DNA from: an uncultured Bacteroidales bacterium | GTDB taxonomy: Bacteria > Bacteroidota > Bacteroidia > Bacteroidales > UBA932 | Assembly (NCBI GenBank): GCA_947179325.1 | Contig: CAMXAU010000003.1 | Location: 86,402-150,401, forward strand | Direction of reading: 5' to 3' | DNA length: 64,000 bases | Part shown: piece by piece, positions 8,565 to 19,529 of the stretch | Layout: every line of letters begins with the position of its first letter | How positions within the stretch are numbered: position 1 is the first letter of the stretch | Translations under genes and position numbers: made by a program | Notes under the pieces: generated by a model | The model's database searches: none | What the model saw: the letters and a program-made list of their open reading frames with translations, nothing else | What the model was told of the DNA's origin: nothing

Positions 8565-10919
8565 TTAAAGTATATCGGGTGTATTCCATATCTTGTCGGC
8601 AGTGCATCTGATCATCAATGACTGGTTTCCGCATCTGATACGGAAATCACCGGCCTCAAGCCTCCAGCGTCCGTCATAGCCGACAAAGGCGAGCCTGCTT
8701 GCCTTGATGCGGAATGTCACGGTAGTGCTCTCGCCGGGCTCGAGGGAAACCTTTGTAAAATCCCTCAGCCTTATGGCATCAGGGATCGAAGATGCAACAA
8801 GGTCGCTCGAGAACAGCAGGACAGACTCTTTCCCGGGACGTGTACCGGTATTCTTCACATTGACCCGGAACTCAATGACATCATCTGCAGTGAACTCAGT
8901 CCTGTCTGCACAGAAACCGGAATATTCGAATTCCGTGTAGCTCATGCCATACCCGAACGGCCACTGTATATCCATGACAGCATCATAGTTGTATTCACCC
9001 TCCATTGTCGCCATATTCTCACAGACCTTGTAGTCGTATGTAGCAAAGGAGCTTATATGCTTCGGATATGTAAACGGCAGCTTGCCGCTGAAATTCTCGT
9101 CACCGCAGAGAAGGTCCGCCAAAGCCTCCGCACCATAGTTGCCGGGAAGCATTATGTCAACAATGGCATCTGCAAGAGGCTCAATGTCCGAGATTATGCG
9201 CGGACGTCCCTCGTTCAGGACAAGCACGACAGGCTTTCCGGAAGCAGCGAGTGCGCGTACCAGGTTTTTCTGGCTGACGGAAAGATTCAGGTCGTTCATG
9301 TTGCCTGGCGTCTCGCAATAGCTGTTCTCGCCGATGCAGACGATAATGACATCTGCATCCCCGGCAGCCTTAACAGCCCTTGAAAAGCCATGCACTGTAT
9401 CCTCCTGCCAGTTGTCACCATCCGCAGGAGCATATTCCACTCCAGGCTCATATATGACATTCTCCTTGCCGAATCTGTCGCACAATGCCTCACATATTGT
9501 CATATAGGCTCCTGCAAACTCATCGGCACGGTCTCCCTGCCAGCTGTATGACCATCCTCCGTTAAGGCATCTCATGTTGTCTGCATTCGGTCCCGCAAGC
9601 AGGATCCTTGTCCCCTTCCCGAGAGGCAGAAGTCCATTCCTGTTCTTGAGGAGCACTTCCGACTCCAGCGCGGCGTTGCGAGCCATCTCCACAGATTCCC
9701 GGCATCCGTATTTCACATATTCGCCTGTATCCCAGACAGGTGCTTCAAAAAGCCCGAGCCTGTATTTCAGGCGTAGCACCCTTGATACGGCATCATCAAT
9801 CCTTGACAACGGGACTGCACCCTCCTCGACAAGTTCCTTCAAGTCAATGCAGAACTGCAGCTCAGACGGGACCATGGCCATGTCTATGCCGGCATTTATC
9901 GCAATCCTGACCGCGTCCTTTGCCGAAGATGCAATATGGTCACGGCTATACAGGTTGTTGATGTCATTCCAGTCCGTCACAACCAGTCCGTCCCAGTTCA
10001 GGCCCTCCTTGAGCCATTCAGTGAGCAGTTCCCTGTTGGCATGAAAAGGCATGCCGTTGTTACTCGAAGAATTTACCATGAGCGAAAGTGCGCCTGCGCG
10101 GATGCACTCCTTGAAGGGTTCAAAATATTTTTCACGCATATCGCCGGCAGTAATCGATGACGGAGTCCTGTCCTTGCCTGAGACAGGGACTCCATATCCC
10201 ATATAATGCTTGATACATGCAGCAATATTCATTTTTCCCACATTGTTCGGGTCTGCCCCCTGAAGCCCTGATACTTCCGCCAATGCCATCTCGGAATTCA
10301 GGAGTACATCCTCTCCGAAGCTCTCCCACATCCTCGGCCAGCGAGGGTCACGGCCAAGGTCCATTACAGGTGCAAAGGTCCACGGGATAAGGGCGGCCCT
10401 GGTCTCGTATGCAGTGACCTCTCCCATCTGACGGGCATACCTGCGGTCGAATGTCGCAGCTATGTTTATCTCCTGCGGGAAAAGCACGGCCCCCTGGATA
10501 TATGATGCCCCGTGTATCTGGTCCAGGCCATACAGGCAAGGGATTCCAGTCTCCTTAAGGGACTTTTCCTGTATCTCCCTTATTACTTCGGCATAACGGT
10601 CAAGACAAGGTGCGGCATTCCCGACTACATTCAGGATTGATCCGACTTTGTATTCAGCGAAGACCGTATCCATCATGGACGGATCAAGCCGTGTACGCGT
10701 GCTGTCCATGATGACACCGACCGTAAGCTGTGTCATCTGTCCTATTTTTTCCTCAAGCGTCATCTTCCTGATGAGCCGGTGGATGTTCTTCTCCATTTCA
10801 CGGTCCGCCGGTATGGCAGGGGAAGGCCTGGTGCCGCACGACGAAAGGAAGATCATGCATCCCAGGGCCATGAGTTCATGGATAATGTTTTTCATGCTGT
10901 CAAGGATTTTCATATTCAT
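8565..10919 (-). CDS. GH3 beta-glucosidase-like lipoprotein (BglX type)
   Basis: This lipoprotein (lipobox LSSC) has standard GH3 architecture without a PA14 insert: barrel, alpha/beta sandwich, fibronectin-III-like end. The nucleophile Asp is in [10 protein letters not shown] (about D316). The acid/base-containing second domain starts near [14 protein letters not shown]. The chosen ATG at 10919 overlaps the stop of the GH20 gene in an ATGA arrangement, implying translational coupling; a second Met two codons later (10913) is equally good. The ORF-track start at 10931 would overlap GH20 by more. It probably acts in the periplasm or at the outer membrane on oligosaccharides released upstream in the PUL1 pathway. 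Confidence 0.92.
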   Translation of the reverse strand: MNMKILDSMKNIIHELMALGCMIFLSSCGTRPSPAIPADREMEKNIHRLIRKMTLEEKIGQMTQLTVGVIMDSTRTRLDPSMMDTVFAEYKVGSILNVVGNAAPCLDRYAEVIREIQEKSLKETGIPCLYGLDQIHGASYIQGAVLFPQEINIAATFDRRYARQMGEVTAYETRAALIPWTFAPVMDLGRDPRWPRMWESFGEDVLLNSEMALAEVSGLQGADPNNVGKMNIAACIKHYMGYGVPVSGKDRTPSSITAGDMREKYFEPFKECIRAGALSLMVNSSSNNGMPFHANRELLTEWLKEGLNWDGLVVTDWNDINNLYSRDHIASSAKDAVRIAINAGIDMAMVPSELQFCIDLKELVEEGAVPLSRIDDAVSRVLRLKYRLGLFEAPVWDTGEYVKYGCRESVEMARNAALESEVLLKNRNGLLPLGKGTRILLAGPNADNMRCLNGGWSYSWQGDRADEFAGAYMTICEALCDRFGKENVIYEPGVEYAPADGDNWQEDTVHGFSRAVKAAGDADVIIVCIGENSYCETPGNMNDLNLSVSQKNLVRALAASGKPVVLVLNEGRPRIISDIEPLADAIVDIMLPGNYGAEALADLLCGDENFSGKLPFTYPKHISSFATYDYKVCENMATMEGEYNYDAVMDIQWPFGYGMSYTEFEYSGFCADRTEFTADDVIEFRVNVKNTGTRPGKESVLLFSSDLVASSIPDAIRLRDFTKVSLEPGESTTVTFRIKASRLAFVGYDGRWRLEAGDFRIRCGNQSLMIRCTADKIWNTPDIL

Positions 10920-12733
10920 ATATTTTTCCAATGTTCAGGCTCAACGTATTCATAATAGGATATGATAGGCTCCAGAATGTCCACCTGTCTTGTGCAGACA
11001 GGGCCTGGCACTCCATTGCTGAAGACGGCAGCCTTGAAAGTGACCGGACCGGATATGGCCACGGGAGCTTCGTAGAGCGGTGATGTGCAATCAGGATCTG
11101 TCCCGTCGACGGTATAGCGGACCTCTGCTGGCCATTTCTCAGCATAGACAGTCACAACGGCGTGGTCCCCACAAATTTCCGAGCAGATTTCCAGCCCATC
11201 AGACAAGGTGAAGCTGTTATACCCAAGCGACCTGAGACAATGGACATGCCGGTTCATTCTTCGCCTGAAATCCTCCCAGTCCCTCATCTCCTGCGGAGTC
11301 CATGCAGCCTCAGCTATTGCAAGCGCCCTCGGAAGCATCATGTACTCAAGATGCATGGAGTCCTCAATGAACTCACTCCAGAGACAGCCCTGCACCCCGA
11401 CTATATTCGCCACAGCCTCCGGGGTCCTCAGCCAGTCCACAGGCGTTTCGAGAGGTCCCCCTGTTATCATCTCCTCGTTGCGCTGTGCAGTCAACGAATC
11501 TGAAGGAGCCGGATTGATGCTGTAGACCTTATGGATTGGAGAGTAACCGATCATGGCACGTTTCTGAGTGTCAGGATCTGCCTGGTACCAGTCCATATAC
11601 CATGCTGCCCCTGGCGAGAATATGACTTTATGCCCCCTGTTGGCCGCATCCGAAGCCGTATACTGGCCACGGTATGATATGGACATTGTATTCCTGCTTA
11701 TGGCTCCACGTGATATCTCGTCCCACCCTATGGCAGTCCGGCCATGGGACTCGACATACCTTTCAATATGCGACACCGCCCAGCACTGCAGGGAGTCAAG
11801 GTCCGGAATCCCCTCGCGCGCCATAAGGGCATGGCATTTCGGGCATGTCTTCCATTCTTTCTTGCGGGCTTCGTCTCCACCTATATGGATGTAGCGTCCA
11901 GGGAAAAGGTCCATGACCTCATCAATCACACGCTCCATGAATACAAATGTCTCAGGATTCCCTATGCAGAATTCACCTCCTCCGTATGCACGCCCAGCGC
12001 AGCAGAGTTCCGGATATGCGGCAAACACTTCATCCGAATGGGCCGGGAATTCAATCTCCGGAATTACCTCGATATGCCTTTCGGAGGCGTATGCGACAAG
12101 CTCCCTTATCTCATCCTTGGTATAGTAGCCGCCATATGCCGCCGGAGTGCCTTCCGGCAGATACCGGCGGTCACCCTTGTCCCACCATCTGACCCACTCG
12201 CAGCATGTGCGGAATGCGCCGCATCCGGTAAGTTCCGGGAATGAATCCATCTTTATCCTCCACCCTCCATTGTCCGTGAAGTGGAAATGGAGGGTGTTGA
12301 ACTTGTACATGGCCATCACGTCCATTATCTTCATGATCTCCTCTTTAGGGAAGAAATGCCTTGACACATCAATATGGATTCCTCTATAGGCGAACCTCGG
12401 GAAATCCTCTATCATGACTGCTGGTATATTTTCACCGCAGACAAGCTGGCGCAAGGTCTGCATAGCGTAGAAACGTCCTGCATCCGTAGATGACGACAGC
12501 GTCATTTTCCATGGAGAGACACGCAGTGCGTAGCCCTCGGGATGTATGGACTCATCTGTGACGAAAGAGACCTGGTCTTCCAGCGGGATGTCCGGGTCTA
12601 CATGGAATGCACCATGCCCATATGCAATTGAGACAGGCATAGGTATGATTCCCGGCATATCATTGATGTCAATGGACGTGGCGCATGCTCCAAGCATGAC
12701 CGGCAGCATAAGCAGAATAAGAAACTTCTTCAT
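10916..12733 (-). CDS. GH20 beta-N-acetylhexosaminidase lipoprotein
   Basis: 605-aa exo-hydrolase for terminal GlcNAc/GalNAc. The SPase II signal is [18 protein letters not shown] small alpha/beta N-terminal domain precedes the TIM barrel, with [11 protein letters not shown] and the catalytic pair in [12 protein letters not shown] (about D287-E288). The family [10 protein letters not shown] and tryptophan-rich motifs close the barrel. The last 80 or so residues form a chitobiase-like domain ([13 protein letters not shown]). It lies 2 bp after the beta-helix hydrolase gene and overlaps the next GH3 start, so it sits inside the PUL1 operon. The glycan targeted by PUL1 therefore probably carries N-acetylhexosamine. 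Confidence 0.95.
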   Translation of the reverse strand: MKKFLILLMLPVMLGACATSIDINDMPGIIPMPVSIAYGHGAFHVDPDIPLEDQVSFVTDESIHPEGYALRVSPWKMTLSSSTDAGRFYAMQTLRQLVCGENIPAVMIEDFPRFAYRGIHIDVSRHFFPKEEIMKIMDVMAMYKFNTLHFHFTDNGGWRIKMDSFPELTGCGAFRTCCEWVRWWDKGDRRYLPEGTPAAYGGYYTKDEIRELVAYASERHIEVIPEIEFPAHSDEVFAAYPELCCAGRAYGGGEFCIGNPETFVFMERVIDEVMDLFPGRYIHIGGDEARKKEWKTCPKCHALMAREGIPDLDSLQCWAVSHIERYVESHGRTAIGWDEISRGAISRNTMSISYRGQYTASDAANRGHKVIFSPGAAWYMDWYQADPDTQKRAMIGYSPIHKVYSINPAPSDSLTAQRNEEMITGGPLETPVDWLRTPEAVANIVGVQGCLWSEFIEDSMHLEYMMLPRALAIAEAAWTPQEMRDWEDFRRRMNRHVHCLRSLGYNSFTLSDGLEICSEICGDHAVVTVYAEKWPAEVRYTVDGTDPDCTSPLYEAPVAISGPVTFKAAVFSNGVPGPVCTRQVDILEPIISYYEYVEPEHWKNI

Positions 12734-12735
12734 GT

Positions 12736-15000
12736 CTATCTATAGGTTATGTCAACATCTGTCCCGTCTATCACCAGTTTACCTGAATCCTGCATCGGGA
12801 CACCGTTATATTTAACGTTCTCCATGACCAGCCCGGTGATTTTCCCTCCATTGGTATAGATGTGGCAAGGGGCCGTGCCGTCAGGGCAGTCTATCGATAT
12901 ATTGCTGAATAGCACATTGTCCACCAATGCTCCAGACTGCCCGGATTTCTGCCAGATAACGAACGGCCTCCCGGATGTACCGATCTTGTCTATGATGATG
13001 TTGCGGCATACAATCCCAGAAGTCGTGCCCGATGTTGTATGGCCGGTTGCAGGATACTGGGATATTGACAGCCCTGCACCGTCACAGTTGTATGTCCCGC
13101 TGGTCTCAAGCAGCTTTGTCGGATATTCAAGGATTATGCAGTCCTCTACAATGACATCAGATATTGAGCCTCCGGTATCCCATCCGGATTCAGGGCCGAT
13201 GACAATTCCTCTTGCATAGTCTGCCCATATAAGGTTGCCCTGCAGCCTGATGTTTTTCGTATCCACCTTGGAGACATGGTTCACCTTCAAGGTTATGCAG
13301 TCGTCATAGGAGCGAAGGAAACAGTTCTTCACAACACCGTCGTCAACACTGCAGAGGTCTATCCCGTCACCGTTCAGTATCCAGCATATCATCTTTATGT
13401 TGTCTATGAGCACATGGTCTGTGTTGTAGATGGAAAAAGTCCAGCTCGGTGAATCAATGACTGTTATACCCTCCGCAGTAAAATATTGCCTTGTACCCAC
13501 CTTGTTGGCATTTGTCTCAATAAGCTGGTATCCTGACGCATATATGTTGCCGGTATGTGGAAGATGCGCTCCTGAGAGTACTCCCCTGCCCCTGATTGCA
13601 GTATTGTCACCAGTGACATTTATCTTTGCATATACAGTCGCCCCTTCATCGATATAAAGAGTCTCGCCTTCCTTCAGGGTGATCCATCCAACCTCATGCT
13701 CTCCCGGGCCGTAGTATTTCATCCCGGCCGGGATATTCCCAGGATCCGGGCGGTCAGGGTCAGGACGGTCACCGAAAACCATAAGGTTGTGATATCGGTC
13801 TGAATCAAATTCCACAGAAAGCATCCTGTGGCTGTAGTCCCTGACCGTAAATTCGATTGTCCTGTCATCTATCCTTTCCGGAACTATCCCATAGGACGTC
13901 GGCCTTATCTCCACTGTGGAAAATGGCTTCTTGCTTGCCACCCGGACTTTGACTGGTCCTGAAAAGTCATCTATCACACTGACAAAGCTCATGGTGTCAC
14001 GCAGCTTCTTTGAATTGTCCCAGTCATTCCATATCTGCGTGTGGTATCGGAACGCATTCGAGCACAGCGCATAGGAAGGGTTAAGGGATTTCCATTCCCC
14101 GTCGCTACCAAGCACATCTACATCATAATATCTGTTCTCTGGCTGCCTCTGCTCCAATTCCACTTTCTTCAGCCATGTCCTTGTGCTTCCGCTGCCATAG
14201 TTCCTGGTGGACAGCATGACCGAGCAGGCACCTTCTTCTGCAAGGGAGGAACAATCTACAGACACGGTATTGCTGCTTCCTGCTGCCAGCGGGGCAGTAA
14301 CATTGAATGCCCCTGAGATGCTCTCCCCGTCATAGCAGTCCAGTGAAAACGCAAATGTCCACTCCGTCACATCAGAAGCCATGGGGAACATCCTGTACAC
14401 CTTGCCTTCAGACGATGGGGATACATTGAAGCTGCGCCCTCCAACGCCAGCCTTGCCTATGCTGAACATTCCGTCAGATATGGAATAGCAATCCGATATA
14501 TAGGGAATCCCGACATTGACAGACTCAATGATCCCGTCCGGAAGCCCCACGAAAGAGAACTGCAGGTCCATTGTCATAGGTGACATCAGGATACCTCCTG
14601 ATACATATCCCCGGCCATGCCAGATTTCCGGGACATCGGCAAGGATATCATTCACCTTGAGCGAATACACTCCGGATGGAAGTCCGTCCGTCATGACACC
14701 TGTGCCTATATTGTCATCCGAGGCACAGGCAATGGCCACAGCGGTTTCACCGGATACATCCAGATGCATGCCTGAGACCTCCATGTCACCTGGCAGTCCT
14801 GGCCCGGAGAAAAATGAGCAGTCCTCCCCGGAAAACATATAGACATAATGCTGCCATTGTGAGACATTTTCCGGCTCCGAGATAAAGCTGGAGGCCACAA
14901 TGTCTTCTAAATCATACTTCAAGCTGTCCGGTGCCTTGCATGAGGCCACCATTGACAAGGCCATCAAGGCCGAAACGCATATCATTGTTCTTCTTTTCAT
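12736..15000 (-). CDS. Secreted right-handed beta-helix glycoside hydrolase (GH28/GH49-like)
   Basis: A 754-aa lipoprotein (lipobox MVASC). Residues from about 25 to 270 look like one or more beta-sandwich modules with no recognised name. The rest resembles parallel beta-helix hydrolases: IDEGATVYAKI, GRGVLSG, then NGDGIDLCSVDD and SYDDCITLKVN, like the Asp motifs of polygalacturonase-type enzymes. The GHG and RIK motifs of true polygalacturonases are not evident, and the N-terminal half of the helix also recalls GH49 dextranases. The class is therefore clear but the substrate is not. The ATG chosen (14998-15000) overlaps the SusD stop by one base (TAATG). It is probably the endo-acting enzyme of PUL1. 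Confidence 0.75.
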   Translation of the reverse strand: MKRRTMICVSALMALSMVASCKAPDSLKYDLEDIVASSFISEPENVSQWQHYVYMFSGEDCSFFSGPGLPGDMEVSGMHLDVSGETAVAIACASDDNIGTGVMTDGLPSGVYSLKVNDILADVPEIWHGRGYVSGGILMSPMTMDLQFSFVGLPDGIIESVNVGIPYISDCYSISDGMFSIGKAGVGGRSFNVSPSSEGKVYRMFPMASDVTEWTFAFSLDCYDGESISGAFNVTAPLAAGSSNTVSVDCSSLAEEGACSVMLSTRNYGSGSTRTWLKKVELEQRQPENRYYDVDVLGSDGEWKSLNPSYALCSNAFRYHTQIWNDWDNSKKLRDTMSFVSVIDDFSGPVKVRVASKKPFSTVEIRPTSYGIVPERIDDRTIEFTVRDYSHRMLSVEFDSDRYHNLMVFGDRPDPDRPDPGNIPAGMKYYGPGEHEVGWITLKEGETLYIDEGATVYAKINVTGDNTAIRGRGVLSGAHLPHTGNIYASGYQLIETNANKVGTRQYFTAEGITVIDSPSWTFSIYNTDHVLIDNIKMICWILNGDGIDLCSVDDGVVKNCFLRSYDDCITLKVNHVSKVDTKNIRLQGNLIWADYARGIVIGPESGWDTGGSISDVIVEDCIILEYPTKLLETSGTYNCDGAGLSISQYPATGHTTSGTTSGIVCRNIIIDKIGTSGRPFVIWQKSGQSGALVDNVLFSNISIDCPDGTAPCHIYTNGGKITGLVMENVKYNGVPMQDSGKLVIDGTDVDITYR

Positions 15001-16727
15001 TACCATCCTGGATTCTGTATAAGATTTGGATTTTTATATAGTTCTGAATCTGCAACCGGATACCAATACATCCTGTCTTCCCATACGCGTGACTGGACAA
15101 GCACCTTCTCCGCCGTGAATGACTCGCTGACGGCATATCCATCCTCCGTTTCCTCATAGGTTTCATTGCGCCATACGGCAAGCCCGTATATTTCTCTTGA
15201 AGCGTCACCTGTCTTCCACCTCCGGACATCCCAGAAACGATGCCCCTCAAGTGCAAGCTCCACACGCCTTTCATTGCGCATCCTCTTCCTGAAGGCGGCC
15301 CCGGTCTCCATAATGCCAGGCATTCCTGACCTTGCCCTTACCATATTGACAGCCTCACGTGGAGAAAGGGCATAGAGGACTCCTCCGTCCATCCCCTTGA
15401 AGTCGGCATTGCGCTCTGCCTCGAAAAGAGCTTCCGCATAATTAAGGACAATCTCGGCATATCTCATCAAAGGGAAATAGTGCTGATATGACGTTGTGCT
15501 CCCGACAGTAAGGTCCGTATCTTCCTTCAGGTGCTTCCTCATATAGAATGACGTAGGTGTCGCCCCTTCTTTCGGAAGGCCGTTCAGACCGCCGTACCAG
15601 CTCTGTATCACCGTATTCTTGAAAGGCATGCCGTTCATGAGGACGGTCTTTGCGAGACGCGGGTCACGTTTTGACGGATCAAGGGCAATGGCCCTGTGCT
15701 CCGCATTGTTCCAGTCAAATGGTGTCCCGTCCGCAAGGTCGAATGCCTCAACAAGGTTCATTGTCGGGCACAGCCCGGAATTGCCTCCTTCATACCCTAT
15801 AGGAAAATTCGCTGCCTCAACAGAGTTGTCAGCCGCATTGTACCTTGTAAAGATAAGCCCAGAGGCATTTACATTATTCACGGTCTCCTCATCAACAAGC
15901 GCATAGACCCCCATGTCAATCACATCCTTGGCTGCAGACGCAGCTGCAAGCCATTTCTCCTTTGAGTCCTCCGGATTGTTCAGCGGGCTTGCCGCATAAA
16001 GCAGGACGCGTGACTTCAAGGCGAGGGCCATGCCCTTTGTGACACGGGCGGTCTCACCGGAATATGTACCCTTGTACGTGTCAGGGAGACGCCTGGCGAC
16101 CTGGTCGCATTCATCTACGATCCACCCTACAGTCTCATCGAATGAAGAAGGGACAAGCCCGTTCACCTCTTCCGGGAGGAAAGTACGGTCTGCGATCACG
16201 ATATTCCTGTATCTGCGCAGCAGTTCGAAATGGAAATATGCCCTTAAGGCCCTTATCTCAAAAGGGTAGTTTACGAGTTCCGCCCGATACTCTTTATAGC
16301 GTTCCTGATACCGGGTATCCGGAAAGTCATCCGGGCAGTTCTCAAGAAAATAATTCGCCTGCGCTATTGCACTGTACCACCTGCCCCACGTATCATCCAC
16401 AAGGTCACCGGCATTCCAGCTTCCGTCATAGAATTTCTTTATCCCGCCTGTACTCCACGCATATATGGCATCGTCAGAAGCCGCATCAAGCATTGTCCCC
16501 TCGACATCGCCATATCCAGGCAGGACATACGAATAGATGTTCGCAGTAACCTTCTTGACATTGCTGAAACTTGCGAACTGGTAGTCGGTCGAATTGTACA
16601 CGGATTCATCCAGCGCGAGGAAGCCGCACGATGAAAGCAATCCAGACAACACAAGCGCAGCACAAAGCAGAGAACCTGTTCCAGGCCTGCTGCCAATCAT
16701 TTTATATATTTGTCCCATAATGTACAT
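15000..16727 (-). CDS. SusD/RagB-family glycan-binding lipoprotein (pair 2 of PUL1)
   Basis: Outer-membrane lipoprotein that forms the lid of the SusC transporter and binds glycan. The lipobox is LLSSC near residue 34 of the ORF; the true start is probably one of the first Mets (MYIMGQIYKMIG). SusD features include RALRAYFHFELLRRY, ALKSRVLLYAASP, the YAEIVLNYAEALFEA helix, RRVELALEGHRFWDVRRW, and the family C-terminus LIQNPGW. The gene follows its SusC partner by 4 bp and overlaps the beta-helix hydrolase start by one base. It is clearly divergent from the SusD at 19530, so the two pairs are not a recent duplication. Confidence 0.95.
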   Translation of the reverse strand: MYIMGQIYKMIGSRPGTGSLLCAALVLSGLLSSCGFLALDESVYNSTDYQFASFSNVKKVTANIYSYVLPGYGDVEGTMLDAASDDAIYAWSTGGIKKFYDGSWNAGDLVDDTWGRWYSAIAQANYFLENCPDDFPDTRYQERYKEYRAELVNYPFEIRALRAYFHFELLRRYRNIVIADRTFLPEEVNGLVPSSFDETVGWIVDECDQVARRLPDTYKGTYSGETARVTKGMALALKSRVLLYAASPLNNPEDSKEKWLAAASAAKDVIDMGVYALVDEETVNNVNASGLIFTRYNAADNSVEAANFPIGYEGGNSGLCPTMNLVEAFDLADGTPFDWNNAEHRAIALDPSKRDPRLAKTVLMNGMPFKNTVIQSWYGGLNGLPKEGATPTSFYMRKHLKEDTDLTVGSTTSYQHYFPLMRYAEIVLNYAEALFEAERNADFKGMDGGVLYALSPREAVNMVRARSGMPGIMETGAAFRKRMRNERRVELALEGHRFWDVRRWKTGDASREIYGLAVWRNETYEETEDGYAVSESFTAEKVLVQSRVWEDRMYWYPVADSELYKNPNLIQNPGW

Positions 16728-16731
16728 TTTA

Positions 16732-19509
16732 TCAGAAAGTCAACTTAATCCCAACAAGATATGACCTGAGTGACGGATAGTCCGCTGTAACCTGCTCCGG
16801 ATCCATTATGCCGACATAGTCGGCACTGAAGAGTCCCGTCCCCCGCAGATATATCCTGAACTGGCTCATTTTCATTCTCCTCACATACTTCCCGGGAAGG
16901 TCATAATGCACATCGAGCGAGCGCAGCTTGAAAAAGTCTCCTCTCTCTGTCCATAGGCTGGATGGCCGGAAATTATGGTTGTCAGCCAAGGTGGTAAGCC
17001 TCGGATACCTTGCACCTGGTGTCGACCTCGTCCAATGGCTGGAGAGGTACATTTCTGAAATGTTCCTGCTGTTTCCGTAAAGAGGCTGGTAAACAGATGA
17101 GAGGTCCGTAACCACGGTGCTCCTGGCACTTCCCTGGAACAGGGCATCTATGCCGAACCCTGAATAGCCAAGCCCTATACGTATTCCGTAATTGATTTCC
17201 GGCACACTTGAGAAGAGCTGGTATGCTACATCATACGAATCGATTGTACCGTCCCCGTTCATGTCCCTGTACTTGACATCCCCTGGCTGCAGGGATGTTG
17301 TATATGACGATGAAGGCACCCCGTCAGCCAGGCTTCCGTCCGCATTGAAGTCGGATACCTGGTACAGCCCGTCCGCGACAAGACCGCAAAATGTCCCTAC
17401 CGGATGCCCTGTCATGTACATCCATCCATAAGGATGGTATTCCTCCCCGCTGTTGACAATCCAGTTATGCGCATATGAGAAAGTTCCTCCTATAAGGCAG
17501 GAAAACCTGCCGAATGACTTATGCCAGTCCAGGGAAGCCTCTGCTCCATAGCCACGGACCTCCCCGACGAAGAGATAAGGCGGAGCGACGCCCAATATGG
17601 ATGAGATTGTGCCGGAGCCTGGGTTTGATATGTTTCTCCTGTCAAACAGGAAGGCACCTGCAGAGAACGACAAAGAGTTGAAAAGGCCAAGCTCTATGCC
17701 CGCATCCAGCTTCATGTCTGTCTCCGGCTCTATGCCTGATGACGGGAATGCACCGGCTGCAAACCCTGGAGTCTCGATGCTCCCGACAAAGATATACGGG
17801 TCTGCAGATGTGTTGAAACGCTTGTCCATGTCATAACCCAGGAAATAATCCTGGCCTGTAAGTCCAGCAGACACCCTGAATTTCAGAAGATTGACACGTG
17901 CTGCATTTTTCATGAACCCTTCATTGGAGATGACCCACGCAAGGGACAGCGCAGGATACAGGCGATATTTGTCCCCTGCAGCAAGCTTCGGGCTTCCGGA
18001 GCAGTTAAGCACAATGTCTGCCAGATACCTGTCATCATGATTATATCCTGCAGACAGGATCCAGTCCAGGTACCTTCTGGTGGTATTGGCACCGCTGTAT
18101 CTTGACTCTCCCTGGGCATATATTGCAGAGGCCCTGACTTTATCGGCACCGAATGCACGCTCCCAGTCAAGCCTTGCATTCACATATGTCCTCATCACCT
18201 GCCATGCAAGCGAGGCCTTGAAGTCAATCTCGGTATCGTTACCGAACCTCTGGTATGACATTCCGTTGACATCACCATTGTCTCCATAGGAAGGAGAGGC
18301 TATCGAATATGACCAGTTCTTCGACCTTGCATCATAGATATCAGCTGAATTGTCATAGCTCACACGTGCCGTCAATGAAAGTCCCCTGACAAGGGCATCC
18401 AGGCTCTGGGTCAGCTCGAAATCAGCAAACATTGTCCTGTGCAGAGTAAGCCCGTATCCGCCAGCGGACTTCTCTGCAAGCGGGTTCTCATTCTGCTGCA
18501 GCCTCGACCAGCTTCCGTCCGGAGCGTACACAGGGGAGCCGAGAGACGGCATGTCGTACATCAAGGCAAGTCCGACACCGGACATAGGCTGCTGGTTCTG
18601 GCTGAGACGCCCCATCAGATTGAGCCTAACCCTCGTTGTCTTTGTGACCATAGCCTCAAGATTTGCCCTCAGCTTCAGCGAATACACTTCAAGCTGAGTC
18701 GAATATCCGTCATTAAGCCCTGTATTGGCAAACAGTCCGCGGCTGCTGTTGAAATTAGCAAAGGCATAATATCTTGCCCTTTCAGAAGAACCGTCAACAG
18801 AGACATTCACATCATGGCTGTACGCCATATTGCGCAATACCTCCCTCTTCCAGTCCACTGCAGGAAGAAGCGAAGTCCCGTCTGCAATCGCAGCCAGCTC
18901 CGACGGGGTATACCTTGGAGCCATCCCGTCATTGGCCAGAGCCTCGTTCACCGCCCTTGCATAGGAATAGGCATCAGCCATCTCCGGCACACGGAATGGA
19001 GTGGATATTCCGAAATCATAGTTTATCTTTGTCCTTATCTTATGGTCGCCTCCATGCTTTGTAGCTACATATACCGCACCGTCTGCACCCCTGTTGCCGT
19101 ACAGCGCAAGGGATGCGGCATCCTTGAGTACCGTCACTGAAGCAACCTCCTCCACATCAATATCGTTTATCTCCCTCTCCACCCCGTCCACAAGGACAAG
19201 CACCCTGGAGCCTATGTTCGAGCAATATCCACGCACAATGGCTGATGCCGCCTGCTGGCCCGCGACAGATGAGCCTTGCATGAGGAACAGCCCCGGAAGA
19301 CGTCCATAGAGCGTATTGAGGACATTCTTCTCCCCGCTTATGGCAATCTCATCAGCAAGGATTGCGTCCGCTGAGCATGAAGACAGGACCTTGTCTGCAG
19401 ATATTCCATAGCCAAGCTCCACCCTGAGGCTGTCCGGCATGGCATAGGATACGGCGGTGCACATCAGTGCCGGCAATGCCGCAATCATATATTTTCTAAT
19501 CTTATCCAT
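16732..19509 (-). CDS. SusC-like TonB-dependent transporter lacking the N-terminal extension (pair 2)
   Basis: Outer-membrane beta-barrel that imports oligosaccharides using TonB energy. Start MDKIRKYMIAALPALMC (19509) fits the signal peptide; the ORF track adds 31 codons that reach beyond the previous gene end. The plug begins almost at once (NVLNTLYGRLPGLFLMQG, VLVLVDGVEREINDIDV, VTVLKDAASLALYGNRGADGAV). The CarboxypepD_reg-like domain normal in SusC proteins is missing, giving 925 aa against roughly 1000-1100. The barrel ends in a terminal Phe (YLVGIKLTF), as needed for outer-membrane assembly. Without the N-terminal domain its TonB coupling may differ from that of the first SusC. Confidence 0.93.
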   Translation of the reverse strand: MDKIRKYMIAALPALMCTAVSYAMPDSLRVELGYGISADKVLSSCSADAILADEIAISGEKNVLNTLYGRLPGLFLMQGSSVAGQQAASAIVRGYCSNIGSRVLVLVDGVEREINDIDVEEVASVTVLKDAASLALYGNRGADGAVYVATKHGGDHKIRTKINYDFGISTPFRVPEMADAYSYARAVNEALANDGMAPRYTPSELAAIADGTSLLPAVDWKREVLRNMAYSHDVNVSVDGSSERARYYAFANFNSSRGLFANTGLNDGYSTQLEVYSLKLRANLEAMVTKTTRVRLNLMGRLSQNQQPMSGVGLALMYDMPSLGSPVYAPDGSWSRLQQNENPLAEKSAGGYGLTLHRTMFADFELTQSLDALVRGLSLTARVSYDNSADIYDARSKNWSYSIASPSYGDNGDVNGMSYQRFGNDTEIDFKASLAWQVMRTYVNARLDWERAFGADKVRASAIYAQGESRYSGANTTRRYLDWILSAGYNHDDRYLADIVLNCSGSPKLAAGDKYRLYPALSLAWVISNEGFMKNAARVNLLKFRVSAGLTGQDYFLGYDMDKRFNTSADPYIFVGSIETPGFAAGAFPSSGIEPETDMKLDAGIELGLFNSLSFSAGAFLFDRRNISNPGSGTISSILGVAPPYLFVGEVRGYGAEASLDWHKSFGRFSCLIGGTFSYAHNWIVNSGEEYHPYGWMYMTGHPVGTFCGLVADGLYQVSDFNADGSLADGVPSSSYTTSLQPGDVKYRDMNGDGTIDSYDVAYQLFSSVPEINYGIRIGLGYSGFGIDALFQGSARSTVVTDLSSVYQPLYGNSRNISEMYLSSHWTRSTPGARYPRLTTLADNHNFRPSSLWTERGDFFKLRSLDVHYDLPGKYVRRMKMSQFRIYLRGTGLFSADYVGIMDPEQVTADYPSLRSYLVGIKLTF

Positions 19510-19529
19510 AGTATCAGTTTCTGTAAAAA

